A stretch of 64,000 nucleotides of DNA, from contig JAJAGP010000081.1 of assembly GCA_025084515.1 (NCBI GenBank), positions 124,001 through 188,000 of the forward strand, written 5' to 3'. Under the pieces are notes generated by a model. That model had not been told where the DNA came from and did not search any database. It saw only the letters and a program-made list of their open reading frames with translations. Both the position numbers and the translations under genes were made by a program. Source of the stretch: Ancistrus triradiatus. Taxonomy: Eukaryota; Chordata; Actinopteri; Siluriformes; Loricariidae. Below, piece by piece: positions 10,601 to 21,732 of this stretch (positions are counted from its first letter, which is position 1; each line of letters begins with the position of its first letter).

Positions 10601-13600
10601 TTCTCTAAATATCGGCCAAAAAAACCCCACATCGGTCGACCATCAGTCTGGAACAAAAATGATATCATTATATCTAATAAGAAAGCAACTCAAGTTATTT
10701 ATGTGGCCCACAGAGGGGCTCAATATCCAGCTGGTTCATTATTAATGTGGATCATATTGTGTCCTGTGGGCCATCATGAGTGCTCCTTTACCTTCTTACA
10801 GCTTAGTGCAGAGTCATCTGATTTCTTCTTCATGGGTCACACACCTTCTGTGATTTCCATCAGATATTCTCATCCAGTTAATGAAATGACTTGGCACCTG
10901 AAAAAAGTACAATAATAAATGTGTCTGACTTCATAATGTATCTGTATGTGTGTAGTGATGTTGTGCCAGGACCCGGGTTCTGTGGAACATGGACGCAGAG
11001 TGATGACGGGTTCCAGGTTCACAGTGGGCTCTACAGTACAGTACATATGTAATAAAGGTTACTCACTCACCGGCCCCGGGCTCCTTACCTGCTACAGCCG
11101 AGACACAGCCGAGCCCAAGTGGAGCGAGAGGCTGCCCAAGTGTGTCCGTAAGTCATGTAAAAATGCATTAAACTACAATTATTACAGTTATTACAGCTTT
11201 GGGACTGAAATGTGTGTATTGTGTTTCTCCACAAGAGGGCACTGCTTGCTTTTAAGCAGTTATTGTGGTAACATGGTACTGAGTAACACGTTATAGTAGA
11301 CTAGGTACTTACTGTTACCTGTAATTAAGTAAGGTAACAAATTACAGTTTAAATTCTTGTACTCACAGTCCAGTTACAGGTTAAAAAAGCTCTTTACTTA
11401 GAAAAGCACTTACAACAAACCTCCTGTCTGCGTAATTTGCGCACACCCACGCCTAGCGATGGGACAAGCGAGGCCATCTGAAGCTTTGAACCAGTTTGAA
11501 AGATGATTCAGCGTTTTAAAAGCTCATAACCCTGCACATTAGCACCATCTGCTGGTCAGGTGTGTTTGACTGCCTCGGGAAAACCCAAAAAACTCCATCC
11601 ACACAATGATTTGAATTATTGAATGAATGGATTTGAACATTTAATAAGGCGTCTAGGACTAGTGACTGTTACCATATTACGTTTTAGATTATACAGATAT
11701 AGGTTTAGGTTTCATAAAGGCTTTGAGGTGTAAATTAAAAGTAATTAGCAATGTACTCCCCATTTTTTATTTGCAATGGACTACTTGTTGGAGTATCTAC
11801 CCGACCACTGGGTTAATTAAGTAATTTCTGCAGCAACAATGAACTACAGTGTAATTACTTGAATAATCCAGGAGAATGATGGCATGTGTGCTTAGGCGTG
11901 TATATTTAAATGCTGTTGCCATCTAGTGGATTGTTTATCATCATTTCAAGTAAATGTTATGAACTAGATCATTATTTATAGGTGGTAATTAACTTGTCTT
12001 TGTGCAGCGGAGAGGTTTGAGCCCTGCAGTAACCCCGGCGGTCCCTCCACTGCCATTCAGAGCTCAGAGAAAGCTTTCTTCCAGGCGGGAGAGACGCTTA
12101 GTTTCACGTGCCGTCCGGGATATGAGCTGCACGGCGAGTCGGTCATCCGCTGCCTGCCTGGACATCCGTCCGAGTGGAGCTCAACGCCCCCTGCGTGCCG
12201 AGGTGGGAACTGCAATGCCGGGACGATGAGTCAGATGTTGTAGGATGACGCTGTGACTATAGGTCAGGAATTCATTGGGTTGAAATCCAACTGGATGCAC
12301 TCGACTGGCTTGAACTCGGGTCCCAGTGGTTGTGGGCTTGCTCACTGCGTCATCGATCGAACTAATTCGGAGTCCATATTGTTACACTGGAGCTACCAGA
12401 CTAATTTATTATTTATAGTGGTTATGTAACAGGAGACTATGTTACCCAACAGAGGGCGGCAAAGGCACGGAGCTCTAGCCAAGCCCGTCTAACAGTCAAT
12501 GACAATGCCATTTTGCATTGAGGCACCTTTGTAGAGGGGTGGCTAGTACGGTACGTCAGGGCATTGCCTGTCCCCTGTGCGTGTTCTTAACAAAGATAGA
12601 CTTTAACTTCTAGGTCCAAGCCTTCACTGTATCGTTGAGTCCGAGCACACCATTTTGGCCAGTCCTTCGTCTCCGGCACAAAATCATAATAATTCATTGC
12701 CCATTTCTAGTACAATAGTGCATTTTTGCTAACAAGCACTGCCCCCAATCGCTAGAGGTACAAAGGAGTGAAAGGGCAAGTAAGGGCAAAAATAATACAA
12801 GTCGCCAAGCTACAGTTTTTGGGCTCTTAGGCAAGGCTCTTAAGCTTCAGCTGCTCGGCTCAGGTGCGAGTTATTTTGGATGAAGGTGTCAACCATTTCC
12901 ACTAAGCGTTCATAAGCTTAAGAAAAGCACGCTTGCCTGGAACAGGTGGAAAAGTTTGAATGGCGTTTAAGAGCTTTATCTGAGCGCCTAAATTTTTAAT
13001 CGCACTCTTTCGTATTTAAACCAAAGCGGCTGCTGAGACGTTGTTTTTGTGGAAAATGAGGACACTCAATCACAAAGCTTCACTTAATCGTCTCCATTCT
13101 TTAATAAAGTGCCTCGAGTCCTGTCAGGCTTCCTAATCAGTTTCATGCGACGAGCGCTTTAACTCGTAATTCTTTTTTCTGTCTGCTGTTTTTTTCTCTT
13201 TTTTGCTTCAGGTGTTTCACTTGTGCTCTTTTTTTTCTTTGCAGCCTCCCCAGGGGACGTTAACGAGCGCAGATTGGACGGTAAGGTTATCTCTCACGCC
13301 ATGCCAGGAGACCTTTTTTCAAATGATCAAATAATTAGCAAATAATTTAAATTATTATTATTGAAGTATCAAATAGTTATCTATGATTTCAGTCCTGCCT
13401 TGCCAGATGGCTGCTCAGTTAGCTGTGTTACTACAAATTATTGTGTTACTATGTTTTCAAAAACCTAGCAGTAAAGAGCTTAGCATTGAAGCAACATGAA
13501 ATTTGGATTTTTTTAAGAGTTCACAATCTCAGAAATTGTGGCTTAATATCCAAATGTAATACAAATACAGGTAAGTGTCGTTTAACGTCCGTTCGCTTTG

Positions 13601-16600
13601 ATGCCCGAGGTCTTAAGAGTTATAATAGGGGAAAAAAAATCCTTCTATACATCTTATTCATGTCTGAATGACGGAAAACTGGTAGAAGGAAACCCTTGTG
13701 ACACCTGCTGACAGAAAAGAGAATTGCAGTCTTGAAAAACTGAAAATCAGTAGTGTTCCTCTTTGATTTGTTTTCAGTAAGAGTTTTAAGTTTTATAAAA
13801 GATACAAAGATAAGAGTTACTCTATTGTACAGTACTGTAATGTACTAAATGTTTTCATATTGCCTTTTAGTTCATATTATTGCCTAAAATAAAACACTAT
13901 GTGCAAAATATCTAAGATCCCCACTTTTAATGGAACGTAATGCAGACATTAAAAGGCCATAACCGTAGTAGAATAGCAGTGGCAATGGCAGTTCTTTCAG
14001 ACCTGGGTTCAAATCCTGGGTGGTGCTTGCAACATGAAGGTCAGGCTTTGTATTAGCAGAACACTGCATTGGCTCTGGTGCTCTGTCCAGGCTGACCCTT
14101 TGCCTATGTGAATGATTTTTTTAGCTAATAATTCATGCCAGTGCATCAGCTAAAGCACTAAAATATTAAGTTACATTTCTGGTGACGCTTTATTTCGTCT
14201 ACCTTTAAAACACATTCATAAGAAATATAGTAAGCCCATAAAAGGATTTATAAAATTTCAAATTTAACAGAATTTATTCTCTTGGTTAGATTTGTTCCGT
14301 TTTTAATTTGTGCATTAATTTGTATATTATGTTTCAAGTTCAAGAGATTTTTCTACTGGACCCTGTAAACAAAACAGTGCATGTAATATAAAACTGCTAG
14401 ATGAAACCATTCCATAAACATATCTTGTTCTTCTGTTTTCTTCATTAAGTCCTCAGTGCTGAATTTGGTGCCGATGGTAGCAGCATTGCCATCGCAGTCA
14501 TGGTTTCTGCTGGAGCCATGTTGCTGGTCATCCTGGTCGTTTACCTTTACTTCTCAAAGTGAGTATCCAACACCGATGCTAGTGAGGTTCAAAGCAGCTT
14601 GAGATTTGCTTGTAAATGATTCCTTATTCCAGTACCATTCAGAAATATATTTGATTCTCATCATGAAATGTGGCAGACGTGTCCACGATTTAACCTGGAA
14701 AGATGATTCAGTTCGTTTTTGGGTCCTCTGCAGAAGGTGTCGTCGTGTCTGTCTTACCCATGCCTTAATATATTAGCCTTTGTTCACATATGAGCTCAGA
14801 CGGTAGCTGCAAAGCAACTGCACCAGGTCTTGACCCTGTGAATGTCAGTTTACTCTACTTTACATATCTGGGGAGCATTCGCACACAATCCCAACCTTTA
14901 AATTCCTGGTTAAACGTTTATATCTCAATATCCTAATCGAATCCATTTCCAGAGTCCAGGGGAAGAGCCTGCACCTGCCCAGCTCGCCCTCGCCTCCTTA
15001 CAACAACATGACAGAGGAGGCAGCTTTCGACAGCCCCGTCTATGAGACCGGAGTAAGTATGGACGCCCTGAACCTGAGAGACGTGGACTCCCAAAACACC
15101 GCCGTCCTGTCCTGACCATTCAGCCTTTCATGTGTGCTGCCATGGCGACGGTCACAGACTCCGCTGCTCATCCTCCATACCGCCGTATCATACTAGACGA
15201 AGCTCTATGCACTTTCAGAAATGAACGATCCATTTTGACATGTTTTTTTAGTTAGAATAATGTGATGATAAGGTTTGCTCTCATTTATTACTACAGTACT
15301 GTGCAAAAGTCTTAGGCCACCATTAGATTCGATATACCATTGTTTTCTCAATGTTGTAATGTACACACCAGAAAATACAGGAAATGTGTATGCAGTATTT
15401 TTTTAAAACTGAAAAAAAAAATCAGAAAACACCAAATATTTAGTGACCTCCCCATACACTTTTCAAAGAAGCTTGATCAGGAATGGTCTTTTTGGAAGGA
15501 TAGCAGCCAAGAAACCACTTTTTCAGAAGGGGAATAGGGTGAGAAGGCTAAGATATGCTAAGGATTACAAAGATTGGAATGAAGATCAGTGGAAAATAGT
15601 TTTATGGAGTGACGAATCCAAACTTTTTGGATCCAATCGCAAACTATGTTATATATGGTCATTATACCATTTCTAAAACAACAAATCTAATGGTGGGTTA
15701 AAACTTTTGCACAGTGCTGTATTTTAGATCCAGTTACAAATAGGTGCACAGTGCATTGTGGGATTGTCACAATACTCAATAATTGCAGTAAGGTTCTGTA
15801 ATCTGATCTAGGTTTAGTTTCAGTGGGAGAGCTCATAACCAAATACAGCATGTGTATCAGTTTCGTGTCTGTCCAAATTCATTTTATTATCATCACACTG
15901 ATCATGTCATTAAGTGTCGGGTATCCAATTCCCATCATTGTCGTTTGCTTCGACTTGTGTTTCGTTGTCATTCAGTGTGGCATGTTGAACCCCAATTAAA
16001 CTTCAGTGTTTATTAACTGCTTTGTGTAGTACTGCATGCAATAGCGTCACTATCACGAACGTTACCAGAAGGTTGTAAGCACAAACTGTTGAGCCTGGTT
16101 GCATTTTGTCAACCATGTGTGACTTTGGATAACAACCAACACCAGCCCAGGGAATAAACCAAAACGATGTGTTAGTTTGGAGCTCAATTGAACGATTTTA
16201 CGTTCTTAGCGCCCTCTGCTGCATACAAGGCAGGTTGCAGTGGGTAAAAAATATCTGCATCTACTGCGTACGTTTACACTGGGGAAAAAGCGAGATTGAA
16301 ATGTAGTTAAAGGAAATCCAAACAAATACAGCGAAAATGCACCCACCTCTACTTACCACTGGATGTAAGACTGCTGGTGGTTCTGTGATTGGAACGTACA
16401 ACCTTCTGGTCACCTCTCAACAGCAGATATGGTCATCTTTCTGAATCCTGGCTTTGTTCCATGAGCTGTCAAAATGTCTGAGGTTTTTCTTGACAAGTTT
16501 CCATCTCTCCAAGTCTCTATGCTCATGTAATGGATGCCATTGGATGTACTGTGCTCCTCTCCCCCATAGCTCCCTTCCCACAAGCCCCGACTGGCTTTCC

Positions 16601-17435
16601 ACGATAACTAACGGCTGTGCCTGCGTCATCAGAAGAGCAATGAGGTGAGGCGTCCTGATGGAGGAACACTATGACCATCTCGAGCATGCCGTGTTTAATC
16701 GCTGATATCATGTCCTGATATCGGTCATATTAGCATGTTGCTCATATTGGTATGATTCTGATTAGTGGTACTTGTTTGGTGTCACGGACATTCTGGTAAC
16801 ATTACATTTTTTAGCTGAGCAAACAAACCAGCCATCACTGTCATATGACTGGTCAGACACTCGCTGCTGACCCAGACCCTGAGACTTGAAGGAAAGGCAA
16901 AATCCACTGGATAGGCAAACACAGAGAGCCAGCTCCAGGACTTAAACCCAGATGGGAGGTTAGGTTTGTCTATACGTTGTGAGCAGCATGGTGTGGCCCC
17001 CCATTTGAGGGTGTGGTGCCCTTTCATACTTGTGTGGCATTGCCCCCTCTTGGTAAGTGGCATTCATAGGCCAATTTAAGTAGGGGGGCCAAGCTGGAGA
17101 CACTTCTACCTATATGTGCATTGTGGTAATTAAGAGGATTAATTAATGAACTCACTCCTCCAGAACCGCCTTTGCTCTTGATGACCTTAGTTCATTAACA
17201 ATCGCCTTCATCACCAGTAGCTTTCTTCTATTCTGGTTCAGTTTCAGAATTTGCCAGGGGCTTCCCCCATCCTTCAGGTCTCCGTAGTTCCTTGAGTCAA
17301 AAATCACAGTGTCATTATAGTGGAACTGAAACAGAAAGTGGACGGTTTTTAGTATGTGGACTGACAGTTAACTCGCTGTTCATTGATGCATATTTGCCTT
17401 TGCAGGAGACCAGACAATATGAGGTGTCTATGTAG
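7696..17435 (+). CDS. sez6: sez6-family membrane protein, 3' part (8 exons)
   Basis: Exons joined by GT-AG introns with matching phases: 7696-7892, 8357-8551, 10956-11147, 12008-12202, 13245-13280, 14450-14558, 14953-15052, 17406-17435. Product in order: the second half of a CUB domain (YDGDD, MADVTIQF, GFVVHFF), three sushi/CCP domains each encoded by one exon of 192-195 nt with the usual Cys and Trp residues (for example TCSELPEITNGW, CNKGYSLTGPG, CRPGYELHGES), a 12-residue linker, a transmembrane helix (IAIAVMVSAGAMLLVILVVY), then a cytoplasmic tail (KVQGKSLHL, NNMTEE) ending ETRQYEVSM. SEZ6 family proteins are neuronal type I membrane proteins with CUB and sushi domains that act in dendrite and synapse development and complement regulation. 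Seen: domains, TM and tail. Known: the family ends in a similar ETREYEVSI-type tail. Inferred: sez6 rather than sez6l or sez6l2, from linkage to phf12 and dhrs13. The 5' exons (signal peptide, earlier CUB and sushi domains) are outside the window. Confidence 0.9.
8945..9260. repeat. Interspersed teleost repeat in sez6 intron
   Basis: Contains TTGTGAGGACTTTCCATTGA, then ACACCTGCACCTAACCCTAA, then GAGGACCAGCAAAACTGTCC, the order of an abundant short interspersed repeat in fish. Both halves mention the same GAGGAC-type motif in opposite sense, giving weak dyad symmetry. It has no coding capacity. The surrounding intron (8552-10955) holds nothing else I can support. Confidence 0.5.
13566..13890 (+). 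repeat. Interspersed repeat, copy 2 of 2
   Basis: It is homologous in motif order to 2711-2900 (TACAGGTAAG, TTTAACGTCC, TTATAAAAGATAC, TTCATATT) and longer by an insertion. It lies in the sez6 intron between the linker exon and the transmembrane exon. Confidence 0.5.
13955..14110 (+). mobile_element. tRNA-derived SINE fragment
   Basis: A tRNA-like head is visible: TAGAATAGCAGTGGCAATGG region followed by a polymerase III B-box-like GGGTTCAAATCCTGGG near 14006. The tail has the GCTCTGTCCAGGCTGACCC type of fish SINE spacer. The copy is diverged and sits inside the sez6 intron 13281-14449. Confidence 0.5.
15053..15115 (+). other. Read-through alternative C-terminus of sez6
   Basis: If the donor GTAAGT at 15053 is not used, translation continues in frame for 20 codons (VSMDALNLRDVDSQNTAVLS) to TGA at 15113-15115. 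The spliced form instead joins to the 10-codon exon at 17406-17435. Family knowledge says SEZ6 proteins occur with alternative C-termini, so intron retention is plausible here, but I have no transcript evidence. Confidence 0.4.
15292..15722 (+). mobile_element. Tc1-type MITE with transposase relic
   Basis: Inverted ends TACAGTACTGTGCAAAAGTC (left) and AAAACTTTTGCACAGTGCTG (right). The interior frame reads LIRNGLFGRIAAKKPLFQKG and LRYAKDYKDWNEDQWK, then WSDESKLFGSN, a Tc1 transposase stretch from the linker up to the first catalytic Asp, with the rest missing. It lies in the last sez6 intron, about 180 bases after the read-through stop. Confidence 0.8.
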
Positions 17436-17952
17436 AGACTGTTCCCCACATCCAGTGTTCTCCACATCTTGACTGTCCCTCTTTTCCTCCTCCGGCGCTC
17501 CCTCTTTCCGCTGAGCTTTTGTACAGTATTTTTCTCCAGGCGACGCTGGAAAGATGGTGAACAATACGTTATTTTTGTAGTGCTTGGAACAAAAATGACC
17601 CATCTTTTCTCCGTGAGCTCTGAATATGTGTATATGAAATGAAGGACTCTATCTTTTGGGGTTCTATAAATTGGGTGAACGGGGGACCACGTGCTTTTAG
17701 TCAAAACCAATCAGGTTTCCGCATGGTGGCACCAACTTGGCACTCATGGACATCTTAATTGTGTTTCCGCCTGCATTTGTATGTGTTTGACTGCTACTAA
17801 AGGTCCATGAAACACCCAGGGCTTCTGTATCTATAAAATGAGACATGCTTTGGACTGAATGAATGAATTTGAACATTAACATGCCTGTGTTAATAATGCC
17901 ATCACCCCGTATTAAACATTTGCACTGTTTCAATACCACTTCACACTTTGTA

Positions 17953-17958
17953 AATAAA
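17953..17958 (+). terminator. sez6 poly(A) signal
   Basis: A canonical AATAAA about 520 bases after the sez6 stop codon at 17433-17435, and the first one downstream of it that I found. It implies a 3' UTR from 17436 to about 17975. Confidence 0.6.
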
Positions 17959-18999
17959 CTGATTAATCCAATACAAACTGTGTCCTCTTTTGAAATAATT
18001 AGAAGGTTTTAAATCTGTATCCACCAACTGAACTTCGACTAATCCTGTGCATTCTCAGAACTGCATTCGGTGGGCTACACTGCTTCAGGGGATCAGTATG
18101 ATATGTGAACGTAAAACCATGTAGGGCTTTATGTATCATTAGAAGGACGTTGTAGGTAAGCTGAATACTTTTGGTAAGGAATGTAAAGTTTATATGAAGA
18201 GACTGTAGGCCAACCAGCTACCAATACATTACAAAAGGAAATTCTAGAGGTTATAAAAACATGGACCACACCAAATAGTGTGGGAGAAATGTTTGAGGGA
18301 GATTAGCCTGGAATTATTTGGGACTGGATTGGTCGTTGCAGGCACAATGGGGTCTCTGCTGCAGCACTGGAGAATGGAGAATGCCTTGCATTCTCTCCCG
18401 CCACAGCCAACTGTGCCTATAAGATGTCGAACCGAGTCGGAAAGCACAGCTTTGAATTACGACTAGTTATATGCGGTTTGCATCTCCAGATTGCCCTAGA
18501 ACATAGTTTGCCCTTCTCTCATAGTAATTAGACTCCTACAATAACACTGCCCTCAGGTGGACTGAAGTATTATAGCAGTAGCCTTAATGAAATTTCAGTC
18601 AGATGATGTCCAAATACTTAATGAAACGAACTAAGTGACTAAATAATAAACTTCTTTTGTGTAAAGCAGCATAATCTGTACAGATTAAATAAAAACTAAA
18701 AACCAAAGGCTGAGATAGAAGGTGTGGTTCGTATTGGTGCCCTGTCCAACAAAAGCACACAAGTTCTGAGTGTGATTTTCAAAAGAAAGATTTGTAAAAC
18801 ATGATGTGTATAATTAAAATAAAATGTATTAAAATTTTGTAGAATTTTGTAAAATTTTGTAAACCATAGGTAGAGGTACATCCTGAACAGGACACCAGTC
18901 CATCCATGGGTTCCATAACTGCAACACCCTACGAGAAAATCAACAAAACATTTTATGTGACCAGGAATGCCCAACAGTTGTATAAGACTAGTGTCACAG

Positions 19000-19150
19000 A
19001 GGTAGGGTATTGAACTATTTGCCAGACGGTCCAAGGTTCAAGTCCCAGCATTAATGAGCCCCCACAGTTGGGTACTTTGCAAGATTGCATTGCCTTTCAG
19101 TGGCACTGGGGAAGGACGTTTGGTAAGAATGTGATGTAAATGTTAGGCTG
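19000..19150 (+). mobile_element. tRNA-derived SINE
   Basis: The A-box-like GAGGTAGGGTATTGAACTA near 19010 and the B-box-like GGTTCAAGTCCCAGC near 19033 are spaced as in a tRNA, followed by a CACTGGGGAAGGACGTTTGG-type tail. A classic tRNA-headed SINE layout, diverged. Confidence 0.6.
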
Positions 19151-20254
19151 CATACCACTGACCTAGGTGAGCTCTGACCTACATTAAAAGATAACTTCAG
19201 TATTTTGTGCTGAAACTGTAATTTTGGCAATAAACAATATTTTGGTACAAGGTGTCAGTAGTTGTATAAAGTAGAAACAAATATTTTTGGTGAAAATTTT
19301 CGATTTGCGAGTGCTAAACAAACAACCATCATTAGCGTTAGCTATCGTGGCAGTTTACCTCAGTTATGCTAATTAATTAGCCACACGTTCTCACAGAGAC
19401 CAACAACGGTCACGGGAGTCAACTATCATTAATGTCTTTGCGTTATAGTAGTTAGAAAACCCACTATAAATCTCCTTAAAGTGTCAGTCATTGTAGTGAG
19501 GCATGTGTAAAGTGTAGAGGGCGGTAGTAGGTTTAATTTATTGCATATTCGTATGGCATCCTGTTTGCTCATGATAAATAAATAGTGTTTGTTTGATTAA
19601 AGTGCAAGTCGTTTTATTTTTATTCCAGTCAGCTTTCATTCCCAGTGAGTAATTATGAGCGTGAGGAACTTTGTCATTGACATTCACCAGTTATTTTGGA
19701 CAGCCTCCTCGGACAAAATATAAGTACGCTGAGAGCAGCATTAAAATGAGTACCAGTAAAATGATAGAACTATACAGTGTAAGAGATAGGTCAGTGTTTC
19801 TAGACATAATAATCGCCAGTCATATAAATGGTCAATATTCCATTCTTGAACATCATGGCAAGATATGTCAGCTGTTTACTGATAATATTTTATGTATAAT
19901 ATGAAATTATGTAATAAGATAATACACACTTCGTTGCATTCAGAGTAAAGTAATAGAGAGAGAGGATGCTGATGCTGACAGGTCAGGGAGAGCAGGTGAC
20001 GTGGAGGTGAGCGAGAAATGGAGCAAATGTACTCCAGTTTCCTCTCACATTCCAAAGAGATGCATTAGGTCAATTTGTGTCCTTAAAGCATCCCAGTGAG
20101 AGAGTGTGTGCCTGTGCTCTGTCACTGGTTGGTTCCTGCCTTGTTCCATGTGCTGCCAGTTAGCTCTCCTGATTGGATTAAGGTTTGAAAATTAATGAAT
20201 GAATAAACCTTCACATTTATTCCCTGATTTCACTTTATTTTTTTCACCCCACCC

Positions 20255-20395
20255 AGTGAGGTTTGTAGTCTAGTGATTAGAGTACTAAACTACAGATCAG
20301 AAGGGGAGGTGTTCAAATCGTGCAAGTGCTTGGATTGTGAGACTGTATTTAGGTGTAAGCTCCTCTGGATCAGGGCGTCTGTCAAATGTAATATT
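20255..20395 (+). mobile_element. tRNA-derived SINE
   Basis: The A-box-like TAGTCTAGTGATTAGAGTAC and the B-box-like GGTGTTCAAATCGTGC are followed by CTCCTCTGGATCAGGGCGTC, a tail shared by many teleost SINEs (usual form: CTCTGGATAAGAGCGTCTG). The copy is intact in layout but diverged. Confidence 0.65.
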
Positions 20396-20499
20396 TCCCC
20401 TGGTTAATTTAGTATGACATTATTTAAATGTTTGTTTTGGTCCCCAAATGATTAATTTCTATTTATCCATCTGGTATATCTCACTAGTTCAGGTGACGA

Positions 20500-21732
20500 C
20501 AGTAAATTATGATCGTCATGTGTTCCACGTCGCCCATTGGTCCATACGTTCCGCTGAATCGGCCAATCAGAGAGTTGGAAAATATTAAGCCAGAATAACG
20601 GCGCTGAAACACAATGGCACAAAGGCGGTATGAACCCGCAGTCACAATAGGAAGCCGACATTTCATTACGTGTTTCATAAATTTGAAAACTAAGCTTTAA
20701 ATGATGAGGCCGAACATTGTTAATGAAGGATTCGGCTATACTGAGAAAAATAAAAAATCCCTCGGCCGCTACATTTAAGATGGCTTCAAGGCGGACAGCA
20801 TAGCGCATGCCCGGGGGTCGATCTGCGCATGTGCAGAAGGGGTTGTACGCAAGTTTGCGCCAACTCCGTTATGGCGAGCGGGCGTTATTGTTATCCCACC
20901 CGTTTTGTATACGCCCTGCCTTCTGTAACGGGATTGGCTGGCGCTATGCGCGGAGTGATTGGTGGATCAGCTTTGAGAATGCGTTTTTAGCCAATGGGCG
21001 CACGCAAAGCAATGACGTACGGAACCAATGTTAGCAGAGAGAAACCGGGGTTTGTCGGAAAACAGGTGGAGGAAAAAGGCGCCAGCATCAGTGTTTGGAT
21101 GCAGCAGCAGCGTTTATTCATGACAACAATGATGTCGGCGGTTATCCCGGACCATTTCAGGCTCGAAACGGCTTTTTAAGGCGTCGTTCTGCAGCTGGAC
21201 GTTTTCGCTTTTCGCAGCGTGCGCCGTTTTCTTTCGGCCATCATGAACGGGGAAGGTTTGGCGTCTTTATCCCGCGACTGTGCTCGGTCTGAGCGGGGAA
21301 GGAGGAACAGGAGATACCGAGGATAGGCCTCTGCTGACTAGGCCACACACTGCGGGTTTTGCCCTGTTTACTCTCGCTGTTTAATTCGGACGCGAAGCAG
21401 GACAGCTGTTTTTGGTTTAGTTAGAAAGTTAGCGCGTGCGTTTACCTTGGAAGTGAAGTATTTGGGAAATAAACGGCTGTTTTTGTTTCATTTGGACTGA
21501 ACTGTTAGCGACCCCTGGCTAATCAAGTCAGCCACCAAAACAGCAGAGACCCAGTGATCAAGAGGACGCTTTATCGGATTGCACGGTTTCCCTTAAAGCA
21601 GCGGTTCAAAGGATAAAGAACTGGGATTTGTTTTTGCTTTTGGAGGCTGTAAACCTCTTCAGATCGGACCGAGCTAGCCGGGATAGCTTAGCTTTAGCGG
21701 ATCTGCCTGGACGTTCAGCTCTGTGGATGTGA
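20500..21732 (+). promoter_or_regulatory. phf12 promoter and 5' UTR
   Basis: The region ahead of the phf12 start turns GC- and CpG-rich from about 20760. It carries six CCAAT/ATTGG boxes (20536-20540, 20563-20567, 20933-20937, 20958-20962, 20991-20995, 21025-21029) and a CRE-like TGACGT at 21013-21018. This is a typical TATA-less housekeeping promoter layout bound by NF-Y and CREB/ATF-type factors. The transcription start is not visible; the sequence from about 21050 to 21732 is probably 5' UTR. A short upstream ORF starts at 21243. Confidence 0.6.

Larger units (their letters stand above)
17976..20500. other. sez6-phf12 intergenic region
   Basis: No exon with family similarity was found on either strand. 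It contains two tRNA-SINE fragments (19000-19150, 20255-20395) listed separately and otherwise AT-rich unique DNA. Confidence 0.6.
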
